Assembly: GCA_963680875.1 (NCBI GenBank)
Contig: OY804583.1
Coordinates: 32,725,331-32,789,330, forward strand
DNA: 64,000 nt
Direction of reading: 5' to 3'
Source: Bathymodiolus brooksi
Taxonomy: Eukaryota; Mollusca; Bivalvia; Mytilida; Modiolidae
Below the pieces are notes generated by a model. The model was not told where the DNA came from, ran no database searches, and worked only from the letters and a program-made list of their open reading frames with translations. Both the position numbers and the translations under genes were made by a program. Shown piece by piece: positions 30,358 to 40,070 of this stretch; position 1 is the first letter of the stretch, and each line of letters starts with the position of its first letter.

Positions 30358-30656
30358 AGAACATGATTCAAGCAAAACAAACACACGGTTACACTTAAAA
30401 ATCAAAGAACAAGATTCAAGTAACACAAAAACACGGTTACACTTAAAAAACATGGGTCAAGCAAAACAAACACGCGGCTACACTTAACAAACAAAGAAGA
30501 TGATTCAAGCAAAACAAACTCACGGTTACACTTAACAAACAAAGAAGATGATTCAAGCAAAACAAACACGCGGCTACACTTAACAAACAAAGAAGATGAT
30601 TCAAGCAAAACAAACTCACGGTTACACTTAAAAAACAAAGAACATGATTGAAGCAA
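30358..30656. repeat. Divergent right edge of the satellite
   Basis: The last six or so monomers are the most divergent of the array. They carry gaagatgattc in place of gaacatgattc, aactcacgg or cacgcggct, and ttaacaaac in place of ttaaaaaac, plus a short monomer with aaaaaacatggg. The final one ends in gaagcaaaagcaaag, after which the sequence becomes an ordinary intron end. Confidence 0.85.
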
Positions 30657-30707
30657 AAGCAAAGAAAAAATCTGTTTTCCCAATATTTCTTATTGTTCAC
30701 ATTTAAG

Positions 30708-33700
30708 GTGTTCCAGTGTTTGTTAATTGGAGGAGAGAATGCTGGGAAGGATGCCATTAGACACGCCGAATCATTTGTTGTTTCGGAGGATGACTTCCGA
30801 TCATTTTTAGACAGACATAACTCCCTGTCTTGTCTTGTTCCAGAATCTAATAATTTCGTAAGTTTTTCTTTTTAAAATACGATAATTGTCATTCTTATTA
30901 TATGCAAATAAACGACAGGGTTTCGTTATGAGTAACCCATCTTTAACGTTTAATACTCTTGTTTCTTGATTGTTTACAACCCACCTTCATTGCCTTTTAG
31001 CATTTGTAGACTCGTTTCTTGTTTGTGAATATTTTTATTGATGTTTTGGATTTACATTTAGCTATGGCCAAAAGTGTCTATGACCAAATAAAATGATGTT
31101 AAGCAGTATATGTACATGATATACGTAGCTTCAGACCATCATAATTTGAGTCTATAATAGAGCGTAATTAATCAGTGTATACTCCTATGCCGGGGAGTAG
31201 CAGATCATTTGCAAAATGAAGATAGGTATTTTAGAACTTTTAATATCATAATAAATTACTGTTGACTTGTAAATAATATACATAGTATATGCCATAATTA
31301 TATTTTAAATTGTAACAGGAATGCATTATTTTCCTTTGATATTTTTTATGGTTTATATACCAGAATGTAAGCCAACAGCTAATAAGAACTGTGAAATATT
31401 ACACATATATACCATATATTGCACCTTTAAATCTGGGCTGTAGTTTTATTGCTCTCAGAGAGAGCTGTGCAATAATCAACGACCTAGCTGTGGTAATGCA
31501 TGGATTCGATTGTTTAACCGTGGTATAGAGATTACTTAATTTAATTATGAATTATTCTATTGTTCTTTCCTAAAGCTGAGTATTTGCTGTATCAAATTAT
31601 AGGAAAATCTTTGTCTTCATTTATAATCTGATTGGTTGGTTTATGGTGTTTAACGCTTCTTTCAACAATATTTCAATTATATCATGGCGTATAGTTTGAC
31701 ATGCATGTATTGTTGATTATTAAATTTATTGATAAATGAATTTAATTACCGGTAATAGCAATTTATATTTACAATATTTCAGATGAGGAATTCTTATCTT
31801 ATTTTGGATGAATATGTAAGTATATAATATTAGTCTGTGGTCTAATTCTGCATGTCAAGATATACACCCCACATTGCATCACTGGACTAACAACATAAAA
31901 GCATAAAAAATACTAATTTTCTTCAATCTTCGAATATTTACATTTTTAATCCACTATTCTCGATTTCGGAGTGACATCACACAATGTAATTGACCAATCA
32001 ATGATTATCAATTTTGAGATGAAGAAAATATTTGAGGTGAAGCCAAGCAAAATCCTCGGGATTCTACATAGACACCAATGTATATTAATTTATTCGCTAT
32101 CTTCCAACAGAAGTTAAATATTTTAATTAAAATCACCTCTGGTCCTTATAGACACTAAATCAGATATCTAGTTTGATTTTCGTCAATTTATATCAGACGG
32201 GTTTATTTAAAATTAGGAAAATAAAATTCAAATTTTCCATTGGAATCTAGGTAAAATCTAGAGGATTCCTGCTGACCTCACCCCAATGAATTATTAAATA
32301 CCCGGATGTTCGGATATGAGAATTGGAAAAATCTTAAAATCCCCAAACCATTTTTTTTCCCACATATCTAACAATATGTAAAGGATCAGTCAAACGCTTT
32401 GATAAACCCATAAATTAGACCCCATACTATGACTATTAGTAACACAGTGTGTATCTTAAAACAAATTAGAGCATCTTATCCTTCGAGAGCACCCGAGTTT
32501 ACCCCCATTATTTGGTGCGGTCCGCGTTGCTCATCTTTTCTGGTTTCTGTGTTGTGGTTTTTAGCTTGTTTGTCTTCGTCCTTTGTCTTGTGCCCAGAGT
32601 TTCCTGTGTCTTTAGATTTTCCGTTCTTGATTGCTTCCATCGGTTTCTTTACCTTCGATTCACAAACCTGAACATATAGCTTTAATGGCTGGATGAACAG
32701 AAATTGTATTGTTTCATAATTTTTTTTTATTTAATCAAGATCACAGGCATTTGACCGATGGACCTTAATTTCCCCATGTTTGCCACGGGGGTACGTATTT
32801 TCAGGGCTAGTAACGATGTAAGGTCCTGAGTCCACACGAATACTAGAAAAAAACACAAGGTAAGAAACAAAATGGCGAGGTACTGCTAAATTTCTTATTA
32901 TTGTCGATTTCCCTGATTTCTGAAAAATAAACGGATGGAATGCACTAACCTTGTGGACCCCCATCAGCTGTTGTACCCCTGGTTTACTGTCGTATTCGTA
33001 CTATTTTACATATATACCCCCGACAATCTGTTCCCAAGACCAATTGTCAACCAAGGCGGAGGTCTATTTTGGATTCTCTCGCACTCCAACGTGTCTTGAT
33101 GGCCAGTCCAGTTTTTTCCCGGGGTTTGTCAAATATGGTTCCATTGTGGCAAAGGATTGATATTTGTTCACTTGTTGTTTTTATACCTACCAATACCATG
33201 TAATTAAAAAAGAAATTTTATTCTGTTTTTTCTTTTTTTTTCTAAGTTTGAAATAGTCCGCCAAATAAATGCATTCGTTAAGCCAGATTTGTTCTTCTAA
33301 AGACAAGTTGGATTCCGAGAGAATCCAAAATAGACCTCCGCCTTGGTTGACAATCGGTTTTGGGAACAGGTTGTCGGGGGTATATATGCAAAATAGTACG
33401 AATACGACTGTAAACCAGGGGCACAACAGCTGATGGGGTCCACAAGATTAGTGCATTCCATCCGTTTATTTTTTTAGAAATCAGGGAAATCGACAATAAT
33501 AAGAAATATAGCAGTACCCCGCCATTTTGTTTCTTACCTTGTATTTTCTCTAGTATGTGTGTGGACCCAGGACCCTACATCGTTACTAGCCCTGAAAATA
33601 GGTACCCCCGTGGCAAACACGGGGAAATTAAGGTCCATCGGTCAAATGCCCGTGATCAAGATAAGAGTCATTATAATCTTAAATATTACACAACCACACA

Positions 33701-34996
33701 AAACTAAACAATATTTGTTTTTACTCAAATGTACGATAAACTAGTACAAAAGTTTGAAGCAAATGACGGACAAATAGTTAAATGCATTCTGTATACAAAT
33801 ATTTCAGTTATCACGTGGTGGTCAGTTTTAATGGTGGAGTAAACATGAGTGCCCCGAGAAAACTACCGACCTACCGCAAGCCACTGACAAATGTTAATTC
33901 ATAATATTGTATCGAGTACACCTCGCCATGAGCGGGATTCGAACGAACACATTTAGTGGTGATAGGAACTGATCACTCAGGTAGTTGTTAATCCAAGTAC
34001 TATACGATCACGATCACGACGGTCCCTGTGCATTTATTACTAAGAGAAATGTTCTGAAAGTAAGCGTTTCTATCACGTGACACGTGAGCCCATAATGCAC
34101 TACAACTGAAACATTTTTCTTTAAAGGAATCATAAAAACTTTAATAACAATTTACAGATGGTTTTAGACGTTTTCTGTTAAAGATTTATATATTAAGATT
34201 TTCTTTCAATCATTTTGTTTAGATTTCATTCAAGATTTATTAACTAAATTTGGGGCCGTCGAGGTCGTCATTGTATGGTAATTGGATTTACAACTATATA
34301 TTGAATCAGTGCCTATCACCATTAAAGTTGTGAGTTCGAATCTTGTTCATGGCGAGGTGTACTCGATACAACATTATATATCAAATTTTGTCAGTTACTT
34401 GCGGAAAGGTCGGAGGTTTTCCCAACAAGTGAAGCTGACCGCCACTATATAGTTGAACTAATGTCAAAAGTGGCGTTAAACGCCTCAACCCCACCCCTTG
34501 ACTAAACTTGGGCACATATGAGTGCACCTCTAAGCAAATAGTGCAAACATAATGCAATAAACATTACAATTACAAAACATATATGTAATTAACACAATTA
34601 AATGTAGGGTATTTAGGGAGGGGAGAAAACATCGGAATAAAGGGTCGACCACATTCTTCTCTATAAAAATATACTGGTGAATATTACCTATTATGGTAAT
34701 TATTTTTAGGTTCAAATAGATATTTAGTGTTCTTGACTCTTGAGAGTGGCGAAATTTAGCACACTCATTGATATTCACTATACTCTAATGTAAGAATAAT
34801 TAATTCTTCTCACGGAAATGTGTTTTTTTAGATGCGTTTTCTTGATTGTACTAACGGAGACAAAGATCCATCAAAGTCTGTACTTGATGTTGGAGTTGAC
34901 AATGCGCTGATGTTCAGTGGATTTGACGAGAAAATGTTCTTCAAACGTGGCGGGAAATATGTTTGGAGCAAAGAAGATTTGAGACTTGACTGGTGA
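30708..34996 (+). CDS. rsad2: Viperin (RSAD2), last three coding exons
   Basis: Three exons, 30708-30857, 31783-31815 and 34832-34996, with GT-AG borders and all in phase 0, encode 50, 11 and 54 residues and a stop at 34994. The conceptual product matches the C-terminal third of viperin: [50 protein letters not shown] and the terminal DLRLDW. Viperin is an interferon-stimulated radical-SAM enzyme that converts CTP to ddhCTP, a chain terminator of viral RNA polymerases, at the ER and lipid droplets. The C-terminal tryptophan, kept here, is known to contact the CIAO1 Fe-S assembly machinery. The amphipathic helix and CxxxCxxC cluster motif must lie upstream, beyond the satellite to the left. 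No frame breaks are visible, so the gene looks functional. Confidence 0.95.
30858..31782 (+). other. Viperin intron between the 150-nt exon and the micro-exon
   Basis: A 925-nt AT-rich intron with donor gtaagttt and acceptor tacaatatttcag. I see no repeat family or coding sequence in it. Confidence 0.85.
31783..31815 (+). other. rsad2: 33-nt micro-exon of viperin
   Basis: Eleven codons ([11 protein letters not shown]) between the acceptor tttcag and the donor gtaagta, phase 0 on both sides. It supplies the invariant part of the viperin [12 protein letters not shown] block, whose last residues come from the next exon. Confidence 0.92.
32465..32665 (+). repeat. Dispersed mussel-type repeat, probable Penelope 3' tail (copy 1)
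   Basis: Degenerate copy of a sequence also found at 40716-40955 and 59110-59415: gagagcacccgagtttaccc, then ttatttggtgcggtccgcg, then a T/G-rich stretch with gtttgtcttcgtcc. The first part of the unit is missing. At 40.7 kb the same sequence directly follows the end of a Penelope-like reading frame, so I infer it is that element's 3' tail. Confidence 0.65.
32739..33657. mobile_element. Foldback element with 358-bp inverted arms
   Basis: Left arm 32739-33097 and right arm 33300-33657 are imperfect reverse complements, separated by a 202-bp loop. The outer ends read gatcacaggcatttgacc on the left and ggtcaaatgcccgtgatc on the right. Inside both arms are matching blocks such as ccgcctt/aaggcgg, cagctgttg and gggggtatatat. 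No transposase is encoded; short open frames in the arms mirror each other and are not genes. It is a large foldback MITE or an inverted duplication. Confidence 0.85.
33795..34026 (-). mobile_element. tRNA-derived SINE, minus orientation
   Basis: Read on the minus strand it begins gggaccgtcgtgatcg, has a good RNA polymerase III B-box (gttcgaatc, at 33936-33944) followed by ctcatggcgaggtgtactcg, and ends in a tail with gaccaccacgtgataac. The same order is found in the plus-strand copies at 34252 and 57990. Confidence 0.8.
34252..34490 (+). mobile_element. tRNA-derived SINE, plus orientation
   Basis: Head ggggccgtcgaggtcg, a weaker A-box region around tatggtaattgg, a clear B-box gttcgaatc at 34334-34342, then catggcgaggtgtactcg, ggtcggaggttttccc and the end block tggcgttaaacgcc. 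It belongs to the same family as the minus copy 220 bp to its left. I am not certain which named SINE superfamily it belongs to. Confidence 0.82.
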
Positions 34997-35084
34997 TTTA
35001 CTAGATATCAGTGATTCCTCCATGTATCCACTGTGTTTACTCTTTTTGATACAAAGACTAATAAGATATTTAATGACTGGCAGG

Positions 35085-35090
35085 AATAAA
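35085..35090 (+). promoter_or_regulatory. Candidate viperin polyadenylation signal
   Basis: An AATAAA hexamer 89 bp after the viperin stop codon, followed by a T-rich stretch (acatttttgtttttcc). Confidence 0.5.
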
Positions 35091-35309
35091 CGTGTTAACA
35101 TTTTTGTTTTTCCGTCACCTAGTTGAACTTTCTCAGTTTATAGAGTTTGAACCATAATTAATACTTGGAGGGCATATAAGAAATATTCTTACATCAACTA
35201 TTTTATTCGTTTATCAATTTTGTTCATGTTGTATATATATATCATTGTGTCTGTTCTAAACCCGTCGTATCTATAACTATATTCTAAGTCATAAATGGGG
35301 GGAGGGTGA

Positions 35310-35595
35310 AGGGGTGTAAGGGTAAGCCAGTCACAACTCGAGTTGCTCTAAGCCAAACATAACTGTGGTTGTTCTAAAGCAATCATAATTGGGGATATTA
35401 TAATCAAATTTTCATTAGGGGAGGAGCCGCTAAGACAATCAGAATTAGGAAGTGCTAATTCAATCATAATTTGGGGTCAAATCAACTATAACTGAGGAAG
35501 TTCAAAGCTTGTTATAATATGAATGTTTTAATCCAATCATAATTGAGAATTTTATAATTGATAATTGAGAATGCTGTTTATCACTAATGTTTTAA
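35310..35595. repeat. Degenerate 25-30 bp minisatellite
   Basis: About ten diverged units of the form caatcataattggggat followed by nttntaa, starting with gccagtcacaactcgagttg. Units vary in length, so this is an old array. It lies just past the viperin 3' end. Confidence 0.6.
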
Positions 35596-35599
35596 TTCA

Positions 35600-36610
35600 A
35601 CCAGAATAATCGTTAAATTTATTGTTTAATTTTTACTGTAGTACACACATCTGGCAGCTATTTTATATGTACATGTAATATTATATTCACTAACTGGTGT
35701 GCAAGATATGGTGTTATATGTTTAAGGCTACAGACATTTTTGTTTACTTGTTAATATTAAATAAACAAAATACACATTACTTAATTTTATCAAGTATATA
35801 ACAATGGTTAGTAAGTCGAGCAATGATGAAAATAACGAAAACAAAGTAAATCGAAAGAAAATATGAACTCTCTATGGATTTTCCAAATCCTTACAATAAC
35901 AATAGAATTTATTTATGGGGAGACATTGCACAACCAAGGGAAATAGCATAGAAAGAAACTTAATGTGTAAAACCATGTATTAATTTATTTAACATTTTCT
36001 ACTAAATTTGTGTTTTTTCGAGCCTACCTTGCTATGTTACTTTAGGTTTAACCTTTCCAAGACCATGTACTTTCTGAAACGTACATGATTCCTCTACGTT
36101 CTGTCAAAATATCAAGCCATTTTCTTAAAGTATTACAGTGAAACACCAGACCATGGAAAACATCTACTCTAAAAATAGCTCCGTCATCACCCAGAAATTC
36201 AGTATGTATTGGTCATGCATCAAATCTTCCATAGAGGTATTAAAATAAAACTAAATCCATCAAATTTGGGCTCAAAATAATACTTATATTTTAATCTTAA
36301 TTATCAATTTTAATTATTCCATTCCATTCAATATTTTGCACATTACTACAAAGTGAAAGGATTTTTTTTTTCATTAAAAGGGACTACTTTGGTATATGTT
36401 CTAAGTTCCGATTGGTTGAATTAGTGGTTTGACACCTACAATAGATATCTACATTTGTATTACTATCATCTGGTCGATACTTCTGTTCCTGGTGGACTAT
36501 TACGTCCCGTCGATATCACCCGCCTGGTAGGAAGTGTTAGTTAGTGACTAATTCTTCAATTGTATTATGACGAGAACAAGTTACATTTCAATTCAAAGAA
36601 ATGATTATTA
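35600..36610. other. No recognisable feature
   Basis: AT-rich intergenic sequence. I see no coding exon, RNA gene or repeat family in it. Confidence 0.6.
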
Positions 36611-36611
36611 T

Positions 36612-36872
36612 GTCCGCTTTGCACTAAGCCAATACTCTTAGATGTTTTTTTTAGTGCTAGCATATTGAAACGCCAATCCGCGATTAGACATGTCGTTCCA
36701 CTTGAACACATTATTCTGATTCCGTGCTCGTACTGCTTAGTGCTGATTGCTTAGTGGAGAAGCAACACATACCAATTCTATAGTATTTGGTTTTGACTCA
36801 ACCAGGGTTTGAACCAAATGTCGACCGAACTTGAGGCGATCACACTAAGCATTACCCTACCGATTGAGTTAT
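36612..36872 (-). mobile_element. tRNA-derived SINE of a second family, minus orientation
   Basis: On the minus strand the head reads aataactcaatcggtagggt, an A-box-like start typical of a tRNA, followed by a B-box ggttcaaaccc (36806-36814 region) and a body with gcttagtgctgattgc-like sequence. The spacing of the two boxes fits a tRNA-derived promoter. It differs from the SINEs at 34, 56 and 58 kb. Confidence 0.7.
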
Positions 36873-38446
36873 TAAATCTTTCACAAATGCATCCAATGTA
36901 CTTTTAAATTATGCACAATGTACTTGAACCAAATGAATAGTAAAAACAATGAAGATTTAAAACCTGATAGTGTATACATAGATTTTGAAACAGTTTTTTT
37001 AAATTAGGATATTGAATTTCAGTTGTTAAATAATTCTAATCTTTTTGTCATTCTGTCGCAGGCTGAGAAATGCTCTTTATAGAAGCTTCAAAATACGGTT
37101 TATAACATGCTGTCACTGTGCAGCTGAAACTATAATGTGGAAGAAAGAATGCTTTATAAAATGTTAAATCTAAGAATGTTTTAAAACTACATTCCTTGCG
37201 CAACCCATGTTAAGAAAACCACGTTACTACTTTAATTCGAATTTAAAGGAATACAAACTTACAGCAATCGTCTTGGATATTTCCCTTCACATACAATTCA
37301 TACCTATTGGCATTGAGAAAGATGCAATATACAAATGTTCCTTTCTGGAACATTAGATTGCTATCGAAGTCTTGATGCCATTAGCCTAGTAGACAATATC
37401 CTTCATCACAAATCAGTGGAATCTAAAATTCATCCCTATTTTAAGATCAGCACGTTCCTATAATATCGTATACCTATACTATGCCTATCACAACCACAAT
37501 ATTTATCTATAAAGACGTGTTGCATGATCTCAATATTGACAACTTCAAGCCTAAGCCACCTGAGTGTACCTGTGCATGTTCGCCATTTATATATAATCCG
37601 GCTGGCCACGATATAGCTGTTGACCTTAACATTATTTCATACACTTCTCTACGAGAGGTGTTCGACAATGGATAGGAATATCGTGATCCTAATTCCATAA
37701 ATTGGAAACATAACTTTAAAATTATTATGGATTCCGTCGAGGTTAATGCTAGACAATAAGCAAACCATGAAAAGAAAAACTTAGATAGTTTTTCCGATTG
37801 GGTGGAGAGTGTGATGTCGTTGACGCAAATTAGAATTAAACAACTCAGTGGGTCAATGATGATTAAGCACCTGTCTCACCTCCATGTTTTTGTACCTGCA
37901 GACAAGGCCTCTAACAATGTCGTTTGTGTATGTAAATCAGATTATATAGATTGCTTGATAAGTTAATTAGGTATTAATAATTCACTTGGCAACCATTCAT
38001 ATACCATGACGACACATACGTAAGAGGAAATTCTGTACGACTATAGGTATGTTTTGAGTTCCTTTGAAAGTTCAACCAAAGATGAAGAACTGGACATTCC
38101 GTCATTCTACTGAACTCCTAAATTGGACAATAGCGTTATTTTACTGGGTCTGCAAAATGCTCCACGAAACATCTTTCCAAAATTTTAGCATCTATTCTAT
38201 CAGTGGTCAAAACCGGGCTTCAGAATTGTTGCGACACTAGCTACTCGAGTGGTGGTGTAAATCAGATGTGAATTCTGAAAAATTCTAAAGATCCGTAAGA
38301 ATACATACAATCAATATCCCCTTTTCATGCAATAGTATTAAAACATTTGACTTTTCTTTCCTCTACACAACTATTCCACACTCAAAACTTAAAGACAGAT
38401 TTAAAGAATTAGTCCAACTGTGCTTCAAGGAAAAGAATGATCAACG

Positions 38447-38454
38447 TAGATACA
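38447..38454. repeat. Target-site duplication, left (tagataca)
   Basis: Eight bases directly repeated at 40063-40070 on the other side of the TIR transposon. Confidence 0.88.
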
Positions 38455-38817
38455 AGGCACAGGCTACAAATACGACGGATACGTATTCGTAGCCTGGGTT
38501 TTACAAGTACGACGGGCGGAAGTTGTGAATAATGATCAATCGGTTTCCGGACATGGACCCCTATTTTACGGAAATTAATCACGTATTGCTAGCATCTAGA
38601 GGCTACGAATACGACGGATTTTTGTTTTCTTAAATATAATGTTTTTAGACATTTATTACTGTGATACTATAAAGTTTAAAGAAAAAAAATATACATAGAT
38701 ATTTTTAATTTAAGAATTATCATATACAATTTAAAATTTCAAGTAAGACCATGTATTAAATTAATGTTCAAAGTTATTTCAAGCAATTTCATTTTTTTGT
38801 CCACTGTCGAGACTACT

Positions 38818-39687
38818 TTAGTGAAACAGGTGGTTGAAAGCTGCCTTTGAAACCTCATGGTTATGTTCATGGACGATGTTCATTATTTCCAGAGTTTCAT
38901 CATCTTTACAACGAACTCTTATAGACATAGGACACTTCATTTCGAATGTACTGAAAAAACATTTTTACCTGGTGTAAGAATATAAAAACATATTAACATA
39001 ACTGAAAAAAAAATCTTTTAGCACCCACCCCCCAAAAAAAAATACAAGGTAAGGTACCATGCAAAAAGCGCAAACTTGCGTGTTTTATCATATGACTTAC
39101 GATAGTATTGTATTGACTTAAAAATTCTAGTAACATGTATTTGCTGCAATACAGAACATGATTGAAGACATCGCTGCGAATTTAATATGAAGAACTTGTG
39201 TGTTTTATCATATGACTTACGATAGTATTGTAATGATTTAAAAATTCTAGAAACATGTATTTGATGCTATACAGAACATGATTGAAGACATCGCTGCGAA
39301 TTTAATATGAAGAACTTGTGCGTTTTATCATATGACTTACGATAGTATTGTAATGACTTAAAAATTCTAGAAAGTGATGATCATTTGCTTATTTAAGGTA
39401 TATTATATGTGATTTTACCTTGTGTTTGGGCGTTGACCGCTGGAAATGGAACTAAAATGTGTCCCTCCATGAATACAGGAATAATCCAACTCCTTATAAA
39501 TCAAAAGATTCGCTGCACTTTCTGCAACATCCATGTTTTTATATTTGGACCCCGTACCAAGCTTCCTTGAGCTACGCCAATAAAGTTGGACGTAGTTATC
39601 CTGTTGGAATATTTTTAGGGCACACTCTAAATCTGTAAAAGATTTATACTTTGCTCCAACACGAAGCGCACTACCATCGTCGTCCAT
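38818..39687 (-). CDS. FAR1-like zinc-cluster protein, two exons, inside TIR transposon
   Basis: Exon 1 (39687-39419) starts at MDDDG and encodes 89 residues up to the donor ag|gtaaaatc; exon 2 (38950-38818) follows the acceptor ttttttcag. The join gives an uninterrupted 133-residue product. Visible pattern: a KYKSFTDLECALKIF helix-like start, VQLYWRSSRKLG, then CIHGG near residue 75, GQRPNT, a CP pair about residue 96 and HEHNHE near residue 120, ending HLFH. This Cys-Cys-His-His arrangement is the FAR1/WRKY-GCM1-type DNA-binding zinc cluster that precedes MULE transposases and ZSWIM1/3-like proteins. The usual catalytic core is absent. It may bind the element's own ends or act as a repressor, which is inference. 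No stop or frameshift is visible, so it could be expressed. Confidence 0.68.
39073..39372. repeat. 120-bp tandem repeat, 2.5 copies, within the transposon intron
   Basis: tgttttatcatatgacttac occurs at 39081 and 39201 and, with a one-base change at its start, at 39321, exactly 120 bp apart. The repeat occupies most of the 468-nt intron of the FAR1-like gene. Confidence 0.92.
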
Positions 39688-40062
39688 TTTGAAAATAATT
39701 AGTATTGGGAAGTGTGAGTTGTACTCTGAGAAATACTCATACCAGTGAAATTTATGGGCTTAATCGTTTATTGTAAGACTAGTTTTTCAATGCATCAGAT
39801 TTTATTGGAATAAAAATAAACTACAAACAGAAAATTATATAAAAAATTCATCAATTGTCATTTAATGAAATAAAAACAATATATTTAAGAAAACAAAAAT
39901 CCGTCGTATTCGTAGCCTCTAGATGCTAGCAATACGTGATTAATTTCCGTAAAATAGGGGTCCATGTCCGGAAACCGGTTGATCATTATTCACAACTTCC
40001 GCCCGTCGTACTTGTAGAACCCAGGCTACGAATACGTATCCGTCGTATTCGTAGCCTGTGCC

Positions 40063-40070
40063 TAGATACA
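40063..40070. repeat. Target-site duplication, right (tagataca)
   Basis: Direct copy of 38447-38454; together they bound the 1,608-bp element. Confidence 0.88.

Larger units (their letters stand above)
1..30656. repeat. Giant 47-48 bp monomer satellite array, about 640 copies
   Basis: An unbroken tandem array fills the first 30.6 kb and is already in progress at base 1, so its left end is outside the window. Each monomer has the same order of blocks: catg followed by gattcaagc, gggtcaagc or gagtcaagc; an A/C-rich stretch; cacggttacactt or cacggttacagtt; then aaaaaacaaag or aaaaagcaaag. Most monomers are 48 bp, with common 47-bp (one base lost in caaagaac) and 45-46 bp (acaaacacgg) forms. The plus strand is strongly A-rich and T-poor throughout. 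Open frames of up to 300 codons on both strands are a by-product of 48 being 16 codons and lacking stops in several frames; I do not call them genes. The array stops about 50 bp before a viperin exon, so it is intronic on its right side. Confidence 0.98.
31816..34831 (+). other. Last viperin intron, repeat-rich
   Basis: A 3,016-nt intron. From left to right it holds about 640 bp of unremarkable AT-rich sequence, a Penelope-tail fragment, a 0.9-kb foldback element, a minus-strand SINE and a plus-strand SINE, and ends at the acceptor gttttttttag. Confidence 0.85.
38455..40062. mobile_element. 1,608-bp TIR transposon, Mutator-like, non-autonomous
   Basis: Terminal inverted repeats of about 193 bp (38455-38647 and 39870-40062) begin aggcacaggctac and end gtagcctgtgcc, and are nearly identical. 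They contain internal palindromic motifs built on tacgacgga and attcgtagcct. The insertion is flanked by an 8-bp duplication and interrupts a Penelope-like reverse transcriptase cleanly. Long TIRs with an 8-9 bp duplication are the Mutator-like pattern, and the cargo domain is one that MULE transposases carry at their N-terminus. There is no room for, and no sign of, a DDE transposase or SWIM domain, so it depends on a helper element. Confidence 0.82.

Noticed and set aside
1..30656. Dozens of overlapping open frames on both strands of the satellite
   Set aside because: They are repeat translations produced by a 48-bp unit without stops. They have no start context, break at every 45-47 bp monomer and overlap each other in several frames.
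1..30656. CRISPR-like appearance of regular repeats
   Set aside because: There are no unique spacers; each unit is wholly repetitive, and the genome is animal.
32731..33744. Open frames mirrored across the foldback element
   Set aside because: They are the two strands of the inverted arms; no conserved domain and no splice context.
33936..34342. tRNA genes
   Set aside because: The B-box matches belong to SINEs; no cloverleaf with paired acceptor stem is visible.
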